Virus record (IMG/VR): IMGVR_UViG_3300017991_000154
Coordinates: 1 to 47,932 of that record
Reading direction: 5' to 3' (one strand)
Source of the DNA: a virus
DNA: 47,932 bases
In this document: in pieces, positions 16,632-28,000 of the stretch
Layout: each line of letters opens with the position of its first letter
Numbering within the stretch: position 1 is the first letter of the stretch
Translations under genes and position numbers: made by a program
The notes under the pieces: generated by a model
The model's input: only the letters and a program-made list of their open reading frames with translations
Told to the model about the DNA's origin: nothing
Databases searched by the model: none

Positions 16632-19010
16632 ATGCCACGAGAAGAAATAGTAAATCAGATAAGTAGCTTATTTTCAGGCAAGCAAGTAACTTATGATGAT
16701 TTGTTCAAGAAAAAAGAGCAACCAGTTTCTGGTGAGCAGCTTACGTATGATGAGCTATTTGGTCAGCCAGCGAAACCGCTTCAACCTACCACTGAAGAAG
16801 TACGTCCTATCGAATCAAGAGAATCAATTGTAAATAAGTTATTGAAAAACATAGATTATGCATTTGTACCTGAAACAGCAAAGCAAGCGACAACAGAAGT
16901 ACCTGAGTTTCAGACTGAGTTAGAAGAAATTGCTATAAAACAACCTGAGCTATTTGATACTTATTCTAAACTTAGAAAAGATGGTTTGTCTCACGAGGCA
17001 TCGTTACGAGTAGCTCGATATAAATTTTCTCCTGAGCAAAAACCAAAGAGTTTTTTGGAGAAGATGTCAGCAAGATTTCAAAGAGGTACAGTAGGAATGG
17101 AGATGGATCAATTAATGTATGATGCATCTTTGGGAGGGCGACCTTATGAAGAAGTCAAAGCGATAAAGGATGAATACGAAAGAATTGTTCAGGAAAATCC
17201 AATTGAGGGCAAAAATTTCTTAGAAAATACATTATTGCAAACGGCTGAAATTGCGGGACCAATGGCAGAGGGAATTAGGCAAGGGTTGCAATATGGAACA
17301 GCAGCAGGCGCAGCAGCTATTGTGGCTGGACAGGCGGGACCGCAAGCATTAATACCAGAAGAAATCATAACTGCACCAGCAGCTTTCACAGCAGGTCAAA
17401 CAGCAGGCGCAGGAATGGCATGGTACAAGCAAGGAACTGGCGCAATGTTTGATGCGCTTATGGAATCTGGTGTTGATCGCGATATAGCAACACCCATTGC
17501 TCATATTGCAGGTATCCCTTATGCTATCATAGAGTTTTTTCAAGTTGGTAAAATTGCAAGTCCAATTGTCAAAAAAGTACTTGGTAAAGAGACAAGCACG
17601 ATTGTAGCAAATACACTTCCCAAAGTGATAACTAAATTAGTAGCAAGATTTGGTGGTCAGGTGTTACAAGAGACTGGTGAGGAGATAGCACAAGAGGCAG
17701 TCCAAATAGCATCAGATGAAATTGGAAAGGAATTGAGTAATCGTTTAAGAGACACAGATATTCCACATACAGAAATAAATGAACTGGTAGGTCGCTTGAC
17801 TCAAACAGGTAAGGAATCAGCAGCGCCATTAGCAACTTTATTGCTTCCTGGACATGCAACAACGTTGGTATCATCTGCATCTGGCGTAAAGAAAGTTAGT
17901 AACGATGTGAAAAAGATAGCAATGGGAACTGGTTTAAATGATAAAGAAGCAAGTGAAGTTGCTAAGAAAGTTATTATAGATATTACAAAGGGAGAAAATT
18001 TTCAACAGTCTATTGCAAGACATATCCAAGAAATTAAAGTCGAAAAACCGGTTGAAAAAGAAACTCCAGCGAAACCAGAGAAAATAGAAATATCAAATTT
18101 TGAACAATACAAAGAAGCTGAATTAGATCGTCTTACAGATGAAGCAGAAAAGAAAAAGTTAGAAGAAAATCCAAAGCAATATCTTGAAGAACAAATATCA
18201 ACTCTCGAAGGATTAATAAAAGAAGAACCAGACCTTGAAAAAATTTACAAACCTGAATTAGACAATCTAAATGACTTTTTACAGGAGATAGAAGATGCCA
18301 GCGCAGTACGAAGCGATCAAGAGGTCGTTACTGAAGAAGGGATACAACCTAAAGAGAGCAAAGACATCAGCAGCGAAGATATACAACAGCCAGCACCCGA
18401 ACAACCCAGTGTACCCGGGGTACGACAAGAAGAAAAGGAGATCGTACCGCCAGAGGTTGAGCGAGTACCGACAGAGATAGAAAAGAAACCATTGGAACGT
18501 AAGTTCTATGAAGAATTACAAGCAGCGTCTACCATTGAAGAAGTAGCAAAAATATCAACTGAATTTTCTAAAGCTGATGATTCTGGTGAATATGAAATTT
18601 CTGGTAAGTATAGAAATGATTTCACTAATTTGTTGGAAAAGAAAAACAAGGAACTACAAGCGAAAGTAGTTGAAGAAAAGCCAGTAGTTGAAAAGGAAAT
18701 AGAAAAAAACAAATACCTCAAACAAGCAAAGGAACAACCTGAAAAAATACCTGAAATCGTCAAGGAATTAGAAACTGAACGAGAAAAACTTACAGAAGAT
18801 GTTCCCAATGAAGTTAAAATGTCAAAAAATGAATATTTGGAACATTTAAAGACTTCAAAAGAAGATGCTGGTGTACTATATGAAAAAACAATAGATGTAA
18901 AAGGCGAGAAAGTCAGGGCTTCCAAAGATGCAGGAAAAGCACTGCGAGACGTAACGCAGAAACAGGATACTTATAAAAAATTCATAGATTGTTTAAGAGG
19001 GAAGCAATGA
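16632..19010 (+). CDS. Large ejection-type protein with membrane-active segment
   Basis: A 792-residue protein from the ATG at 16632; an in-frame extension to 16575 lies inside the previous gene. The N-terminus has two copies of a short motif (QVTYDDLF and QLTYDELF, residues ~17-48). Residues ~193-266 are Ala/Gly-rich and hydrophobic (YGTAAGAAAIVAGQAGPQA), likely to insert into membranes. A helical block (KVITKLVARFGGQVLQETG) follows, and the C-terminal 330 residues are Glu/Lys/Pro-rich with little expected structure. This layout fits a protein packed in the head and injected with DNA. The disordered region around residues 555-616 also encodes the nested gene at 18295. Confidence 0.6.
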   Translation: MPREEIVNQISSLFSGKQVTYDDLFKKKEQPVSGEQLTYDELFGQPAKPLQPTTEEVRPIESRESIVNKLLKNIDYAFVPETAKQATTEVPEFQTELEEIAIKQPELFDTYSKLRKDGLSHEASLRVARYKFSPEQKPKSFLEKMSARFQRGTVGMEMDQLMYDASLGGRPYEEVKAIKDEYERIVQENPIEGKNFLENTLLQTAEIAGPMAEGIRQGLQYGTAAGAAAIVAGQAGPQALIPEEIITAPAAFTAGQTAGAGMAWYKQGTGAMFDALMESGVDRDIATPIAHIAGIPYAIIEFFQVGKIASPIVKKVLGKETSTIVANTLPKVITKLVARFGGQVLQETGEEIAQEAVQIASDEIGKELSNRLRDTDIPHTEINELVGRLTQTGKESAAPLATLLLPGHATTLVSSASGVKKVSNDVKKIAMGTGLNDKEASEVAKKVIIDITKGENFQQSIARHIQEIKVEKPVEKETPAKPEKIEISNFEQYKEAELDRLTDEAEKKKLEENPKQYLEEQISTLEGLIKEEPDLEKIYKPELDNLNDFLQEIEDASAVRSDQEVVTEEGIQPKESKDISSEDIQQPAPEQPSVPGVRQEEKEIVPPEVERVPTEIEKKPLERKFYEELQAASTIEEVAKISTEFSKADDSGEYEISGKYRNDFTNLLEKKNKELQAKVVEEKPVVEKEIEKNKYLKQAKEQPEKIPEIVKELETEREKLTEDVPNEVKMSKNEYLEHLKTSKEDAGVLYEKTIDVKGEKVRASKDAGKALRDVTQKQDTYKKFIDCLRGKQ
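18295..18480 (+). CDS. Nested small basic protein (overprinted gene)
   Basis: A 61-residue open frame in the +1 frame inside the ejection-type gene. AGGAG (18283-18287) lies 7 bases before its ATG. The product, starting PAQYEAIKRSLLKKGYNLKR and continuing AKTSAAKIYNSQHP, closely resembles a small basic protein type often found among phage structural genes (pattern: Y-E-x-I, then AK-x-x-AAKIYN). The outer frame here is low-complexity (Ser/Glu/Pro-rich), as expected if the inner frame is the constrained one. The role is unknown; the charge suggests DNA or RNA contact. Confidence 0.65.
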   Translation: MPAQYEAIKRSLLKKGYNLKRAKTSAAKIYNSQHPNNPVYPGYDKKKRRSYRQRLSEYRQR

Positions 19011-19330
19011 GCTTAAAAAATTTAGAACTTGAAGGTTGGTCGATTAATAAAGAAGATTTAAATACTTTGTCTTTCAAGCAAAATAGTCAACTTATTGAGA
19101 AAGCTATTCAGTCTTTAGATGCGAGTTTATTGACTAATCATCAACTTAAAAATATTTCTGAGGAAGCAATCAAGGAGAATAATAAAATTTTGATGGAGTT
19201 ATCTCGTCAATTTCAAGAAATATTGATGAGGCTCTCAAATCGAAAAGAAGAAAAAGCTAAAAGTTGGAAGTTTAAAATTGCACGTGATAAAAATGCGTTG
19301 ATTTCTGAAATAACTGCAAAGGCGGATTAA
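19007..19330 (+). CDS. Small helical protein
   Basis: A 107-residue protein from the ATG at 19007, overlapping the previous stop (ATGA), with GGGAAG upstream. It is helical throughout (LIEKAIQSLDASLLTNHQ, NNKILMELSRQFQEILMRLSN) with a basic C-terminal part. Possibly a coiled-coil oligomer used in tail or fibre attachment. No family recognised. Confidence 0.6.
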   Translation: MSLKNLELEGWSINKEDLNTLSFKQNSQLIEKAIQSLDASLLTNHQLKNISEEAIKENNKILMELSRQFQEILMRLSNRKEEKAKSWKFKIARDKNALISEITAKAD

Positions 19331-19603
19331 ATGTATACAGCAGTAATTGACAAAGTAAGTGACCTATCATCTGGTGGACAGTATGAAGTAGTCTTTACTG
19401 TTTACAATGATGATAAAAGTAACAGTTGGCAAGAAACGGTTAGCCTTGGTCAAACTGAATATCCAGATGTAGATAGTGTTAAAGTCTATATTAGAAAGCG
19501 AATCAGTTTCTATGAGAACGCCAACTCTTTGATAGCCAATTTAAAGAAAGAGGTCGGGGTGGAGATTAAACCAAATATAACACCAGGTAGGGTAAAACCA
19601 TAA
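19331..19603 (+). CDS. Small tail-associated protein
   Basis: A 90-residue protein, beta-rich at the N-terminus (YTAVIDKVSDLSSGGQYEVV) and helical at the C-terminus (ISFYENANSLIANLKKEVG). Short proteins of this type commonly precede fibre or spike genes in phages. The start codon directly follows the previous stop, and the last base of its stop codon is the first base of the next ATG. No family recognised. Confidence 0.6.
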   Translation: MYTAVIDKVSDLSSGGQYEVVFTVYNDDKSNSWQETVSLGQTEYPDVDSVKVYIRKRISFYENANSLIANLKKEVGVEIKPNITPGRVKP

Positions 19604-21777
19604 TGGCAGCAATAAGTTCAAATGGTACAGGTGGCGGTGATTGGTCAGCAGGAGCAAGCTGGGCAGGTGGAACAGCACCTGGCGACGGAGACCACGCCAC
19701 TATTTTAGCAGGCGACACCATTTCAATTGATGGTGATATTACGGTTGGCAATGATGATGCAACACCCGCCATTGATATATCTGGTATTTTAGAACGAGCA
19801 AGTTCAGCTAACGACTGGACATTGACCTGTAAAGGTGACATCTCGGTTAATAATGGCGGTGAGTTTAATATTGATATGAGTGATGATGCGAGTAACTGGC
19901 AAAAGGTAGTTATGAACTGTGCCACTACTGACGGCAAGTTTGGGATTATAGTTGATGACGGCGGGAAAATGGATTGGGATGGGGCAAGTAAATTATATGC
20001 TACTCAATTAAATGATGCGGATGCTGCGGCTTCAGATACTACGATTACAGTTGATGGCGATATTACTGGCTGGCAAGTCGATGATGAATTGGTGATCGAG
20101 GGTGATGTGGCTGGTCAAACAGAGAAGGTAGTAATTGCCAGTATTGCGAGTCAGGTAGTGACTATCGATGCGCCTGGTTTAGTAAGTCAACATGACGATG
20201 ATAGGAAGGTTTGTAATATCACAAGAAATGTTATTTTCAAAAGTGATAATGCAAGTTATCGAACTTACATTGATAATAATTCATTAACACAAGCTAATTT
20301 TGATTTGAATTATGTTGAAATATATAGGTTGTACCAGGTTGGCACTACTCAAGCAGGGATTGATTTTGCAACTTCATGTAGGGGAAACATAACTTATTGT
20401 AGTATTTATAGTTGTTGGGCTACGGCACTTCGATTATATACAGCAGGCATTTGTAATATTACTCATAATATATTTTATTTAAGTCAAACAGGAATACAAA
20501 CAAGAAGTTCAGTAAATCGAATTGTTATTACTGATAATTATATGTTTGACATTACAATGTTTGGTATATATTTATTTGACTATGTTTATGGACATATTTT
20601 CAATGATAATTATATATGTGATAGTGGAACGGCGATTTATATTAGATCGGCTGAATTTGCAGAATGTAAAAGAAATATATTAAGAACAAACACAAAAGAT
20701 ATTGATATAATGTCAAGTCGATTTAGTCGATTAATTTTTGAAGATGGAAGTGCAGAATCTTCAACTATGATAAATAATTATCAAAATTCATTAGTTGGAA
20801 GTTATTTTAGATTTAATAACCTAAACTCTAACAATGATGATAATAGGTCTTATGAAGTGTATGGCGTGGTTCGTTCTACTGGTGCTGGATTGGCAGACAC
20901 CGAAGTTCGTACGGCTGGAAGCTTGGCTTTAAAAATGACGCCAAATGACACCGACAATGCTCTGGAATGGGAATTTACCGTTCCCTGTGTGACAGATCAG
21001 CCAATGGCGGTGACTGGTTATTTAAAGTCAACAGAGGATTGTTCTGGTGATACTGAGCCAACAATCGAAATATCTGGTTGTGGAATGACTGCCGATACCT
21101 ATACTTGCGATACGGCAACAAATGAAGATAGTTATGAGCAATTTGTGGTGGCTGGAACACCAACAAGAGATGGATTGGCAACTGTTAAAGTTTCAGCTTA
21201 TAAAAATGCTGGAAATGCACCTGACTTTTATTTAGATGATATTGTGGTGACTTCAACGGCGATTGATTTAGGTGCTTTGGATTATTGGTATAAAGGACTT
21301 CCTGCTCCGATTTTGTTAGCGACAGGAATTGGCGCAAATGATATATGGAAGGTTCAGGATAGTATTGATTTTGGCTCAGGTGCTATGGGTGAAAAGGTCA
21401 AAGATACTTATGATGATACTACTGCTATCTTAGCTGACACTGATACGATGGAAGCTGATTTAAAAACATATCTGGATGGGATCGAAGATAATATCCGAGG
21501 CGCAGATGATGATGATCTGAAAGATATTTCAGATGAGATTGCAGGTATTACAGTTGACAACGATGCAATAGCAACAGCAGTCCATGAGCGAGTTATTGAA
21601 GGCTCGTTGACATTGGAACAAATGCAAAGAATAATGTTGAGTATTTTGGCTGGGTTAGCAAATGGCGGAGGAACTTTAAATCTTGCATTTAGAGATTTGG
21701 CTGATAGTAAAAACAGAGTAGATATGACTGTTGATACCAATGGCAATAGGTCAGCCGTTACATTGGATGGAACTTAA
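19603..21777 (+). CDS. Tail spike with right-handed beta-helix
   Basis: A 724-residue protein. The N-terminus 'GTGGGDWSAGASWAGGTAPGD' followed by 'DHATILAGDTISIDGDITV' is typical of phage beta-helix spikes. Residues ~200-400 show short parallel-helix rungs with Asn/Ile/Tyr ladders (CRGNITYCSIYSC, GICNITHNIFYLSQ, VNRIVITDNYMFD, YGHIFNDNYICDS). Residues ~410-550 look like a beta-sandwich carbohydrate-binding domain (SYEVYGVVRSTGAG, PTIEISGCGMT). The C-terminal 150 residues are helical, then 'LADSKNRVDMTVDTNGNRS', likely for trimerisation. It should bind, and maybe cleave, surface polysaccharide; no catalytic site can be assigned. Confidence 0.75.
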   Translation: MAAISSNGTGGGDWSAGASWAGGTAPGDGDHATILAGDTISIDGDITVGNDDATPAIDISGILERASSANDWTLTCKGDISVNNGGEFNIDMSDDASNWQKVVMNCATTDGKFGIIVDDGGKMDWDGASKLYATQLNDADAAASDTTITVDGDITGWQVDDELVIEGDVAGQTEKVVIASIASQVVTIDAPGLVSQHDDDRKVCNITRNVIFKSDNASYRTYIDNNSLTQANFDLNYVEIYRLYQVGTTQAGIDFATSCRGNITYCSIYSCWATALRLYTAGICNITHNIFYLSQTGIQTRSSVNRIVITDNYMFDITMFGIYLFDYVYGHIFNDNYICDSGTAIYIRSAEFAECKRNILRTNTKDIDIMSSRFSRLIFEDGSAESSTMINNYQNSLVGSYFRFNNLNSNNDDNRSYEVYGVVRSTGAGLADTEVRTAGSLALKMTPNDTDNALEWEFTVPCVTDQPMAVTGYLKSTEDCSGDTEPTIEISGCGMTADTYTCDTATNEDSYEQFVVAGTPTRDGLATVKVSAYKNAGNAPDFYLDDIVVTSTAIDLGALDYWYKGLPAPILLATGIGANDIWKVQDSIDFGSGAMGEKVKDTYDDTTAILADTDTMEADLKTYLDGIEDNIRGADDDDLKDISDEIAGITVDNDAIATAVHERVIEGSLTLEQMQRIMLSILAGLANGGGTLNLAFRDLADSKNRVDMTVDTNGNRSAVTLDGT

Positions 21778-22016
21778 TGGAATGGTTAGAAAATAGCAAT
21801 TTTCCGAAGTATGCCTATCCCTTACATACTTTTCCTAAATATGCGGTATTGGGAAATGAGATAGCGGTAACAATAGTTAGGCGTAAGCGTGTAACGACTT
21901 CCAAAGGTGGCGGAAATGTTGAGTTTTATCCAGAAGATAAACTTATTGCTATAAAATTAATTGAAGAAAGAGAGATATTAGAAATTATCACAATTCTACT
22001 AAAGGTTATTGAATGA
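21777..22016 (+). CDS. Small hypothetical protein
   Basis: A 79-residue protein coupled to both neighbours (its ATG overlaps the spike stop, its stop overlaps the giant gene's ATG). It begins MEWLENSNFPKYAYPLHTFP, has a beta pair with Arg/Lys (ITIVRRKRV-like region) and ends in a hydrophobic helix (EILEIITILLKVIE). No family recognised. Its position suggests a role connected to the spike or to the polyvalent protein. Confidence 0.6.
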   Translation: MEWLENSNFPKYAYPLHTFPKYAVLGNEIAVTIVRRKRVTTSKGGGNVEFYPEDKLIAIKLIEEREILEIITILLKVIE

Positions 22017-25000
22017 GCTGGAAAGATTGTTTAAAAATATTGAGCTTGAAAGATAGGAATGAGTTTAAAAAGCTCCGTACTACAAAAGAGATGATTGCAG
22101 AAGCACAATCTCGTCTTGATGTTTTATCTCAAGAGCAAATAGATATTGAAAGCGTTATTGTTAAGCATTATAACAAGCTCAAACGAGGATATAAATATGA
22201 TCCAGAAGTCAAGGCTAAGTTGAAAGAAATAGATACGACTATTGATGAATTGAGAAGAATTAGACCAGCAGTTGAAGTAGAGCAGCCGATTGAAGAAAAA
22301 GAAGTAGAGCCAGAGGTAAATCTCGAAGCAAAAGCAGAGGAGAAACAAGCAGAGCCTGCTGAGGAGGAGAAGGAAACACCAGAACAACGAATTACAAAAA
22401 TAATTACTGAATCAAAAGAAAGTGGCAAAGTATTAAGAGATAAAATTCAAAGCGAACTTAATAAGGCAGGCAATGAATTACAACAAGAAGCTGGCAAAAA
22501 GATACGTGATTTAAAGCCAGTTGGTAAACAATCTGAAATGGGAGAAGTTTTCAAGGCTGCGCCTCCCAAAGGTAAAGTCTTTGTGAATATACTTGGTACG
22601 AATTACGCTTTCCCTGAAAACAAACAACCCACAAAAGAGCAAATTGATGATATAGAAGCCACTTTCAAAAAAGGTGAGGACTATCTAAAAAAGACCTTTG
22701 ATTATAATTTTTCTATTATAGAGCCTAATCGTACAATAGGAAATAAAAAAGTATTAGAAAAAGGATTAAGTCTAAAAGATAAAGGTTTATTAGAAAAAGA
22801 TGAAATTGAATTTGTAAATAAGTTAGAAAAATATTGGAATGAAAATCCAAATGCTGATTCAGGTATTGTAGATGAAAATGGGAATATAATTACATTAGAA
22901 GAAAGCAGAGAAAAACGAAAGCAACCAAAGAAGAAGCTGGAAAAGCCAAGCGAGAAAGTTCCAAAACGGAAGCCTAAAAAGGAGTTGAAAAAACCTGAAC
23001 CAACTAAAGATAGATATTTAGGCAAGAACGAAAATGGGGACGAAATCTATTTAGACAAAAATGGTGTTCGATATATCCTAACTGGTGCTAACAAGAATAT
23101 CAGAAGCTCTGAACCTGTTAGCGTGTTACCAACTGGTGAATATTCTCCGAGACATACGCCTCCACGTCAATTTAGAACAATGGAAGAACTGGCAAAAGAA
23201 TCAGAGCCGAAGGAACTCAAAAAACCAGAGCAAAAAGCCGAGACAGAAAAGAAACTTGTAAAGCCAGAAGCAAAGAAAACTGATTTTGTCATATCTACTA
23301 TTAATGAAGCACAGAACGGTATTGAACTTTCATTTAAAAGCAAACCGTCAGAGGAAATAAGGAATAGACTTAAAGCGCATAAATTTCGGTGGTCACCCAA
23401 GAAGAAAATATGGTATGCTACAAAAAATTCCAGTACACTAACATTTGCGGAAGAATTGAAAGATGAATTGAATGTGGCGCCAGAAGCTCCTATCGAAGAT
23501 TTGACTCCTGTACAAGCAGAGATAGCAAAACGAGCCGAAGAATTAACTGAACCAGAGATCGAAGAAATACATAGAGATTTAAAACGGTTAGCTGGTGTTG
23601 ATTATGACATGGCTACTGAAAGGAATGATGTAGGGTTCAATAAATTCGACACACAATTTGGCAACGAGTTAGCCAATAAAGAAAGACTAACTCCAAAGCA
23701 GGCAGCAGCAGCCGAGAAGATGCTTAGGAAGTATGCAAAGCAATTAGGTAAAAAATCAAAAAAGGAACTAAAAAAACCAGAGAAAGAAATTAAACCAGAA
23801 AAAGAACTCGCACCCTATTCATCTGAATATGGTGCAAACAACAAGATAGTAACCAGGGATAGAGCTAAAGAGCTTGAAGAAAAACTACGTCAGAAGTTGA
23901 ATCAACTTAATGTTGGTGTTGATCCTGAATTATTTACAATAGGTACTGAATTAGCTGTATTTCACATAGAGGCAGGGGTACGTAAATTCACTGATTATGC
24001 GAGGACAATGGCGGAGCAATTCGGTGAAAAGATAGTTCCATTTCTGAAATCTTTCTATCTCGGTGCGAAAAATTATCCAGGCGTCAATTATCCTGGTATG
24101 AACTCGGAAGCTGAAATTGAGCAATTGGAAAAAGAAGGCTTCTTGAATGATATGGAACTGTATGCTGAAACTTATAAAGACAAAAAAGCGTTAAATATAT
24201 CGAAGGAGGAACAAGATGGATTACGAACAAATAGCGACATCCCTGCTATCGGAAATGAGAAACAACTCAAAAGTGAAGGCGTTGAAACGACCTCAACTCA
24301 AACGTCTGATCAAGAGCGTATCTCAGACAGCGCAAGAGAGCGTGTGGATAGCTCTACAGCAAGCACAGAAAGACAAGAACCTACCGTATCAGAATCTACT
24401 GCAATTAACGAAAGCAGCCGAAGAAATAGCTCTGAAAGATATGGAAAACGAGATATACCAACTGTTCCAAGAAGAAACTTCAGACGAGGAGATTACGGAG
24501 AGACAAGTGGCTTAAAAGCAAAAGCAAGGGCTACTATTGACGCTATTAAGACGTGGAAAAAGATAGACAAAGAAGGTAGGCAAGCTACACCAGAGGAACA
24601 GGAAATACTTTCACAGTTTGCAGGAGCAGGTGGATTACTTTATTTATTCCCAGACCAAAACAATAAGATCAAAGAGGGATGGGAAGATGTTGCAACAGAA
24701 CTTCAAGAAATACTTTCACAGCAAGAATATGATTCTCTGAAATCAACTCTCCCAAATGCACATTATACCTCACCATTGGTTGTAACCAAAGTATTTAACA
24801 TTTTAGAGAAATTAGGCTTTAATGGTAAAGGAAAGATATTTGAGCCAGGTATGGGTGTTGGAAATTTCTTTTCATTAATGCCAGGAGAATGGAATGAAGC
24901 TGAATTGCATGGCGTTGAGATGGATATTGTCTCAGGGTCAATAGCAAGATTGCTTTATCCTCATGCCAATATAACAATCTCACCATTTCAGAAAATGGAA

Positions 25001-28000
25001 ATACCTGATAATACCTACGATGTTATTGTCGGTAATGTACCATTCAGCAATAAAATAACTCCTTTTGATCCAGTTCATAACAAAGAGAAGTTCAGTCTCC
25101 ATGATTACTTTATGAATAAGAGTATGAATATTCTCCGTCCAGGTGGATTAATGGCTGTTATCACATCAAGATACACAATGGATAAAATTGATCCAACGGT
25201 ACGAAAGAAATTGTATGAATCTGGTGATTTGATAACGGCTATCAGACTTCCAAAGACTGCATTTCAAAAGACTGCTAATACGGAAGTGGTGACAGATATT
25301 TTAATATTTCGCAAGAGGATGCCAGGGGAAAATAAAGGTGATAGTATTTGGTTGGGAACAATTGATAAAGAATTAGTTAATTCGGAAGGTGGGTATGATT
25401 CCTCAAATATCAATGAATATTTTATAGGTAACAGCAAAAATTTATTTAGAAATGTAGCTGGAAATATTTCATTAACAGGAACTATGTATGCTAAAAATGA
25501 ATTAACTGTTACACTTTCTAATCCGAGTTATTTAGAGAATGTACTCGATCAAATAATAAATGAACAAAAAATAAACGATAGTGATAAATACGTAGAAAGA
25601 GAACCAATTTCACCAACCGAAAGAGAATTTGAGGAACAAAAGTTTGAGAATGCTGAATTTGACAATTGGAATGATGTAAAGATTGGCGCATATACTGTCA
25701 GTAAAGATGGTAGATTGTTTATTAAACAGGAAGGTAATCTTCCAGTTGAAGTCACGATAAAAAAGAAAGGTTCAAAGTTAGGTGTTAATCAACAGGATTA
25801 TGATCGTATAATTGGATTTGTTAGATTAAGAGATGCATGGCAGAAAGTTCTTACCACTCAGGCTAATTTAGAATCAACAGCAGTTAAAGAGCAGGCTCGT
25901 AGGGAACTCAATAGAATTTATGATTCTTATGTAAAAGAATTTGGATATTTCAATCATACATCGAAAACAGAGTATACCAGGAAGTCAGATGGAAAAGTTA
26001 TTGTCACTCGAAGACAAAAAAATTTGAAACCATGTATGGCTGATCCAGATGTTTGGGGCGTTTCTTCTCTTGAGAGTTACGATGAGGATACAGGCGAATC
26101 AAAAAAGAATCAAATATTTGAACATGATGTAATCGGAGTAGAGCCACCAGCACAAATAGAAACTCCTTCAGATGCACTTATAGCTTCACTCAATGAAACA
26201 GGAAAAGTTGATTTTGATTATATGTCTGAACAATTGGGGATTGATGAAGATAAGATAATCGAGGAATTAAAAGGTCAGATATTTCTTAATCCTGTAAATG
26301 AAACTTTTGAAATAAAAGAAAAATATCTATCTGGCAATGTAAAACGTAAACTTGCAGAAGCAAAAGAAGCATACAAGAAAGATAAAAAGTATGCGGATAA
26401 TGTAAAGGCATTGGAAGAAGTACAACCAGAAGATGTACCACCGACTCAGATAGCTGCTAATCTTGGTCAGCCCTGGATTCCAATAGAGGACATAGAAGCT
26501 TTCGTAAATCATATTGATGAAAATGCAAAGGCAACTATTACTTATACACCAAGAGAAGCAAAGTATCACGTTTCTATCTATGGAATGGACGAAACCATTG
26601 CAAAAAATACTTGGGGAACAAGCAAGAAATCATTTGCAAAGCTATTAGAAACGGCACTAAATAAAGGTTTACCCAAAATATTGGTTAAAACAACTAACGA
26701 ACAAGGTGATGAAATAACTGTTGTTGATCAAGATGCGACTGCATTGGCACAAGATAAGATGTCGAGAACAAAAGAGCGTTTCTCCGAATGGTTGTGGGAA
26801 GATGATGATAGACAGATAAGGTTAGCAAGGCTGTATAACGACACATATAATACCAACGTAAGTCCTAAATATGATGGTACGTTTTTGACTTTCAAGGGAA
26901 TGAAAGCAAAGGGTGGATGGTTTAAGGGATTGTATCCACATCAAAAAAATTCAGTATGGCGCCAATTGCAAGAAGGCAATACGCTATTTTCTCATGTAGT
27001 CGGAAGCGGTAAGACAATTACAATGATTACCGCTGGAATGGAAATGAAACGTTTGGGAATGATCAATAAACCTATGTACGTTATTCCGAATCACATGCTA
27101 CGTCAGTTTAGTAATGAGTTTTTAGAACTTTATCCAACTGCAAAATTAATGGTTGCCGATGAAATAAACTTTAAGACATCTAAGCGAAAACTCTTTGTAA
27201 ATAAAATTGCAAGTCAGGATATAGACGCTGTTATTATTACTCATAGCGGTTTTGGAAAAATACCAATTAGCGCCAGGACAGAAGAAAAATACGTAAGAGA
27301 AGAAATAGAAGCTTATGAAACACTGATTGTTGAGGCAAAGAGAGATAGAGACACAAATGCTACAAAAGATTTAGAAGCAAGAAAATTAAATCTTCAGGAG
27401 AGATTACGTAAGTTATCAGCAAGTATGAATAGAGATACAGGTATTGAGTTTGAGAAAACAGGTGTTGATTATATTTTCATAGATGAGGCACATGAATTTA
27501 AGAATCTTGAAACAAGATCAAAAATGGCTGCTTTGAATATAAAGAATCTCCCAACTCAAGGAGTAGCTAAAGCGTGGGATTTGTTTGTAAAGTCTCGTTA
27601 TTTGGCGGAGCGTAATCCCAAGCGATTTATGACATTTGCAACTGGTACTCCTGTATCGAATAGCATGGTAGAACTTTATAATCTTATGCGATACTTACAG
27701 CCCTGGAAGCTGCAAGAGTTAGGTATGGAACACTTTGACGCATGGGCATCGAGTTTCTGTGATGTGGTAAGTCAAATCGAAATCGATCCCACTGGTTCAG
27801 GGTTTAGAATGGATAGTCGATTTGCTAAATTTGTTAATTTACCAGAATTAATGCAGGCATTTGGAGAGGTTAATGACTTTGTATCAAATGACGATTTAAT
27901 AAGAGATAAAATAATAAAACTTCCACCGATTAAAGGTGGAAAAGCACAATTGATACAAATAGAACCCGATGAAACACAAAAAAGTGCGGTTAAATGGCTT

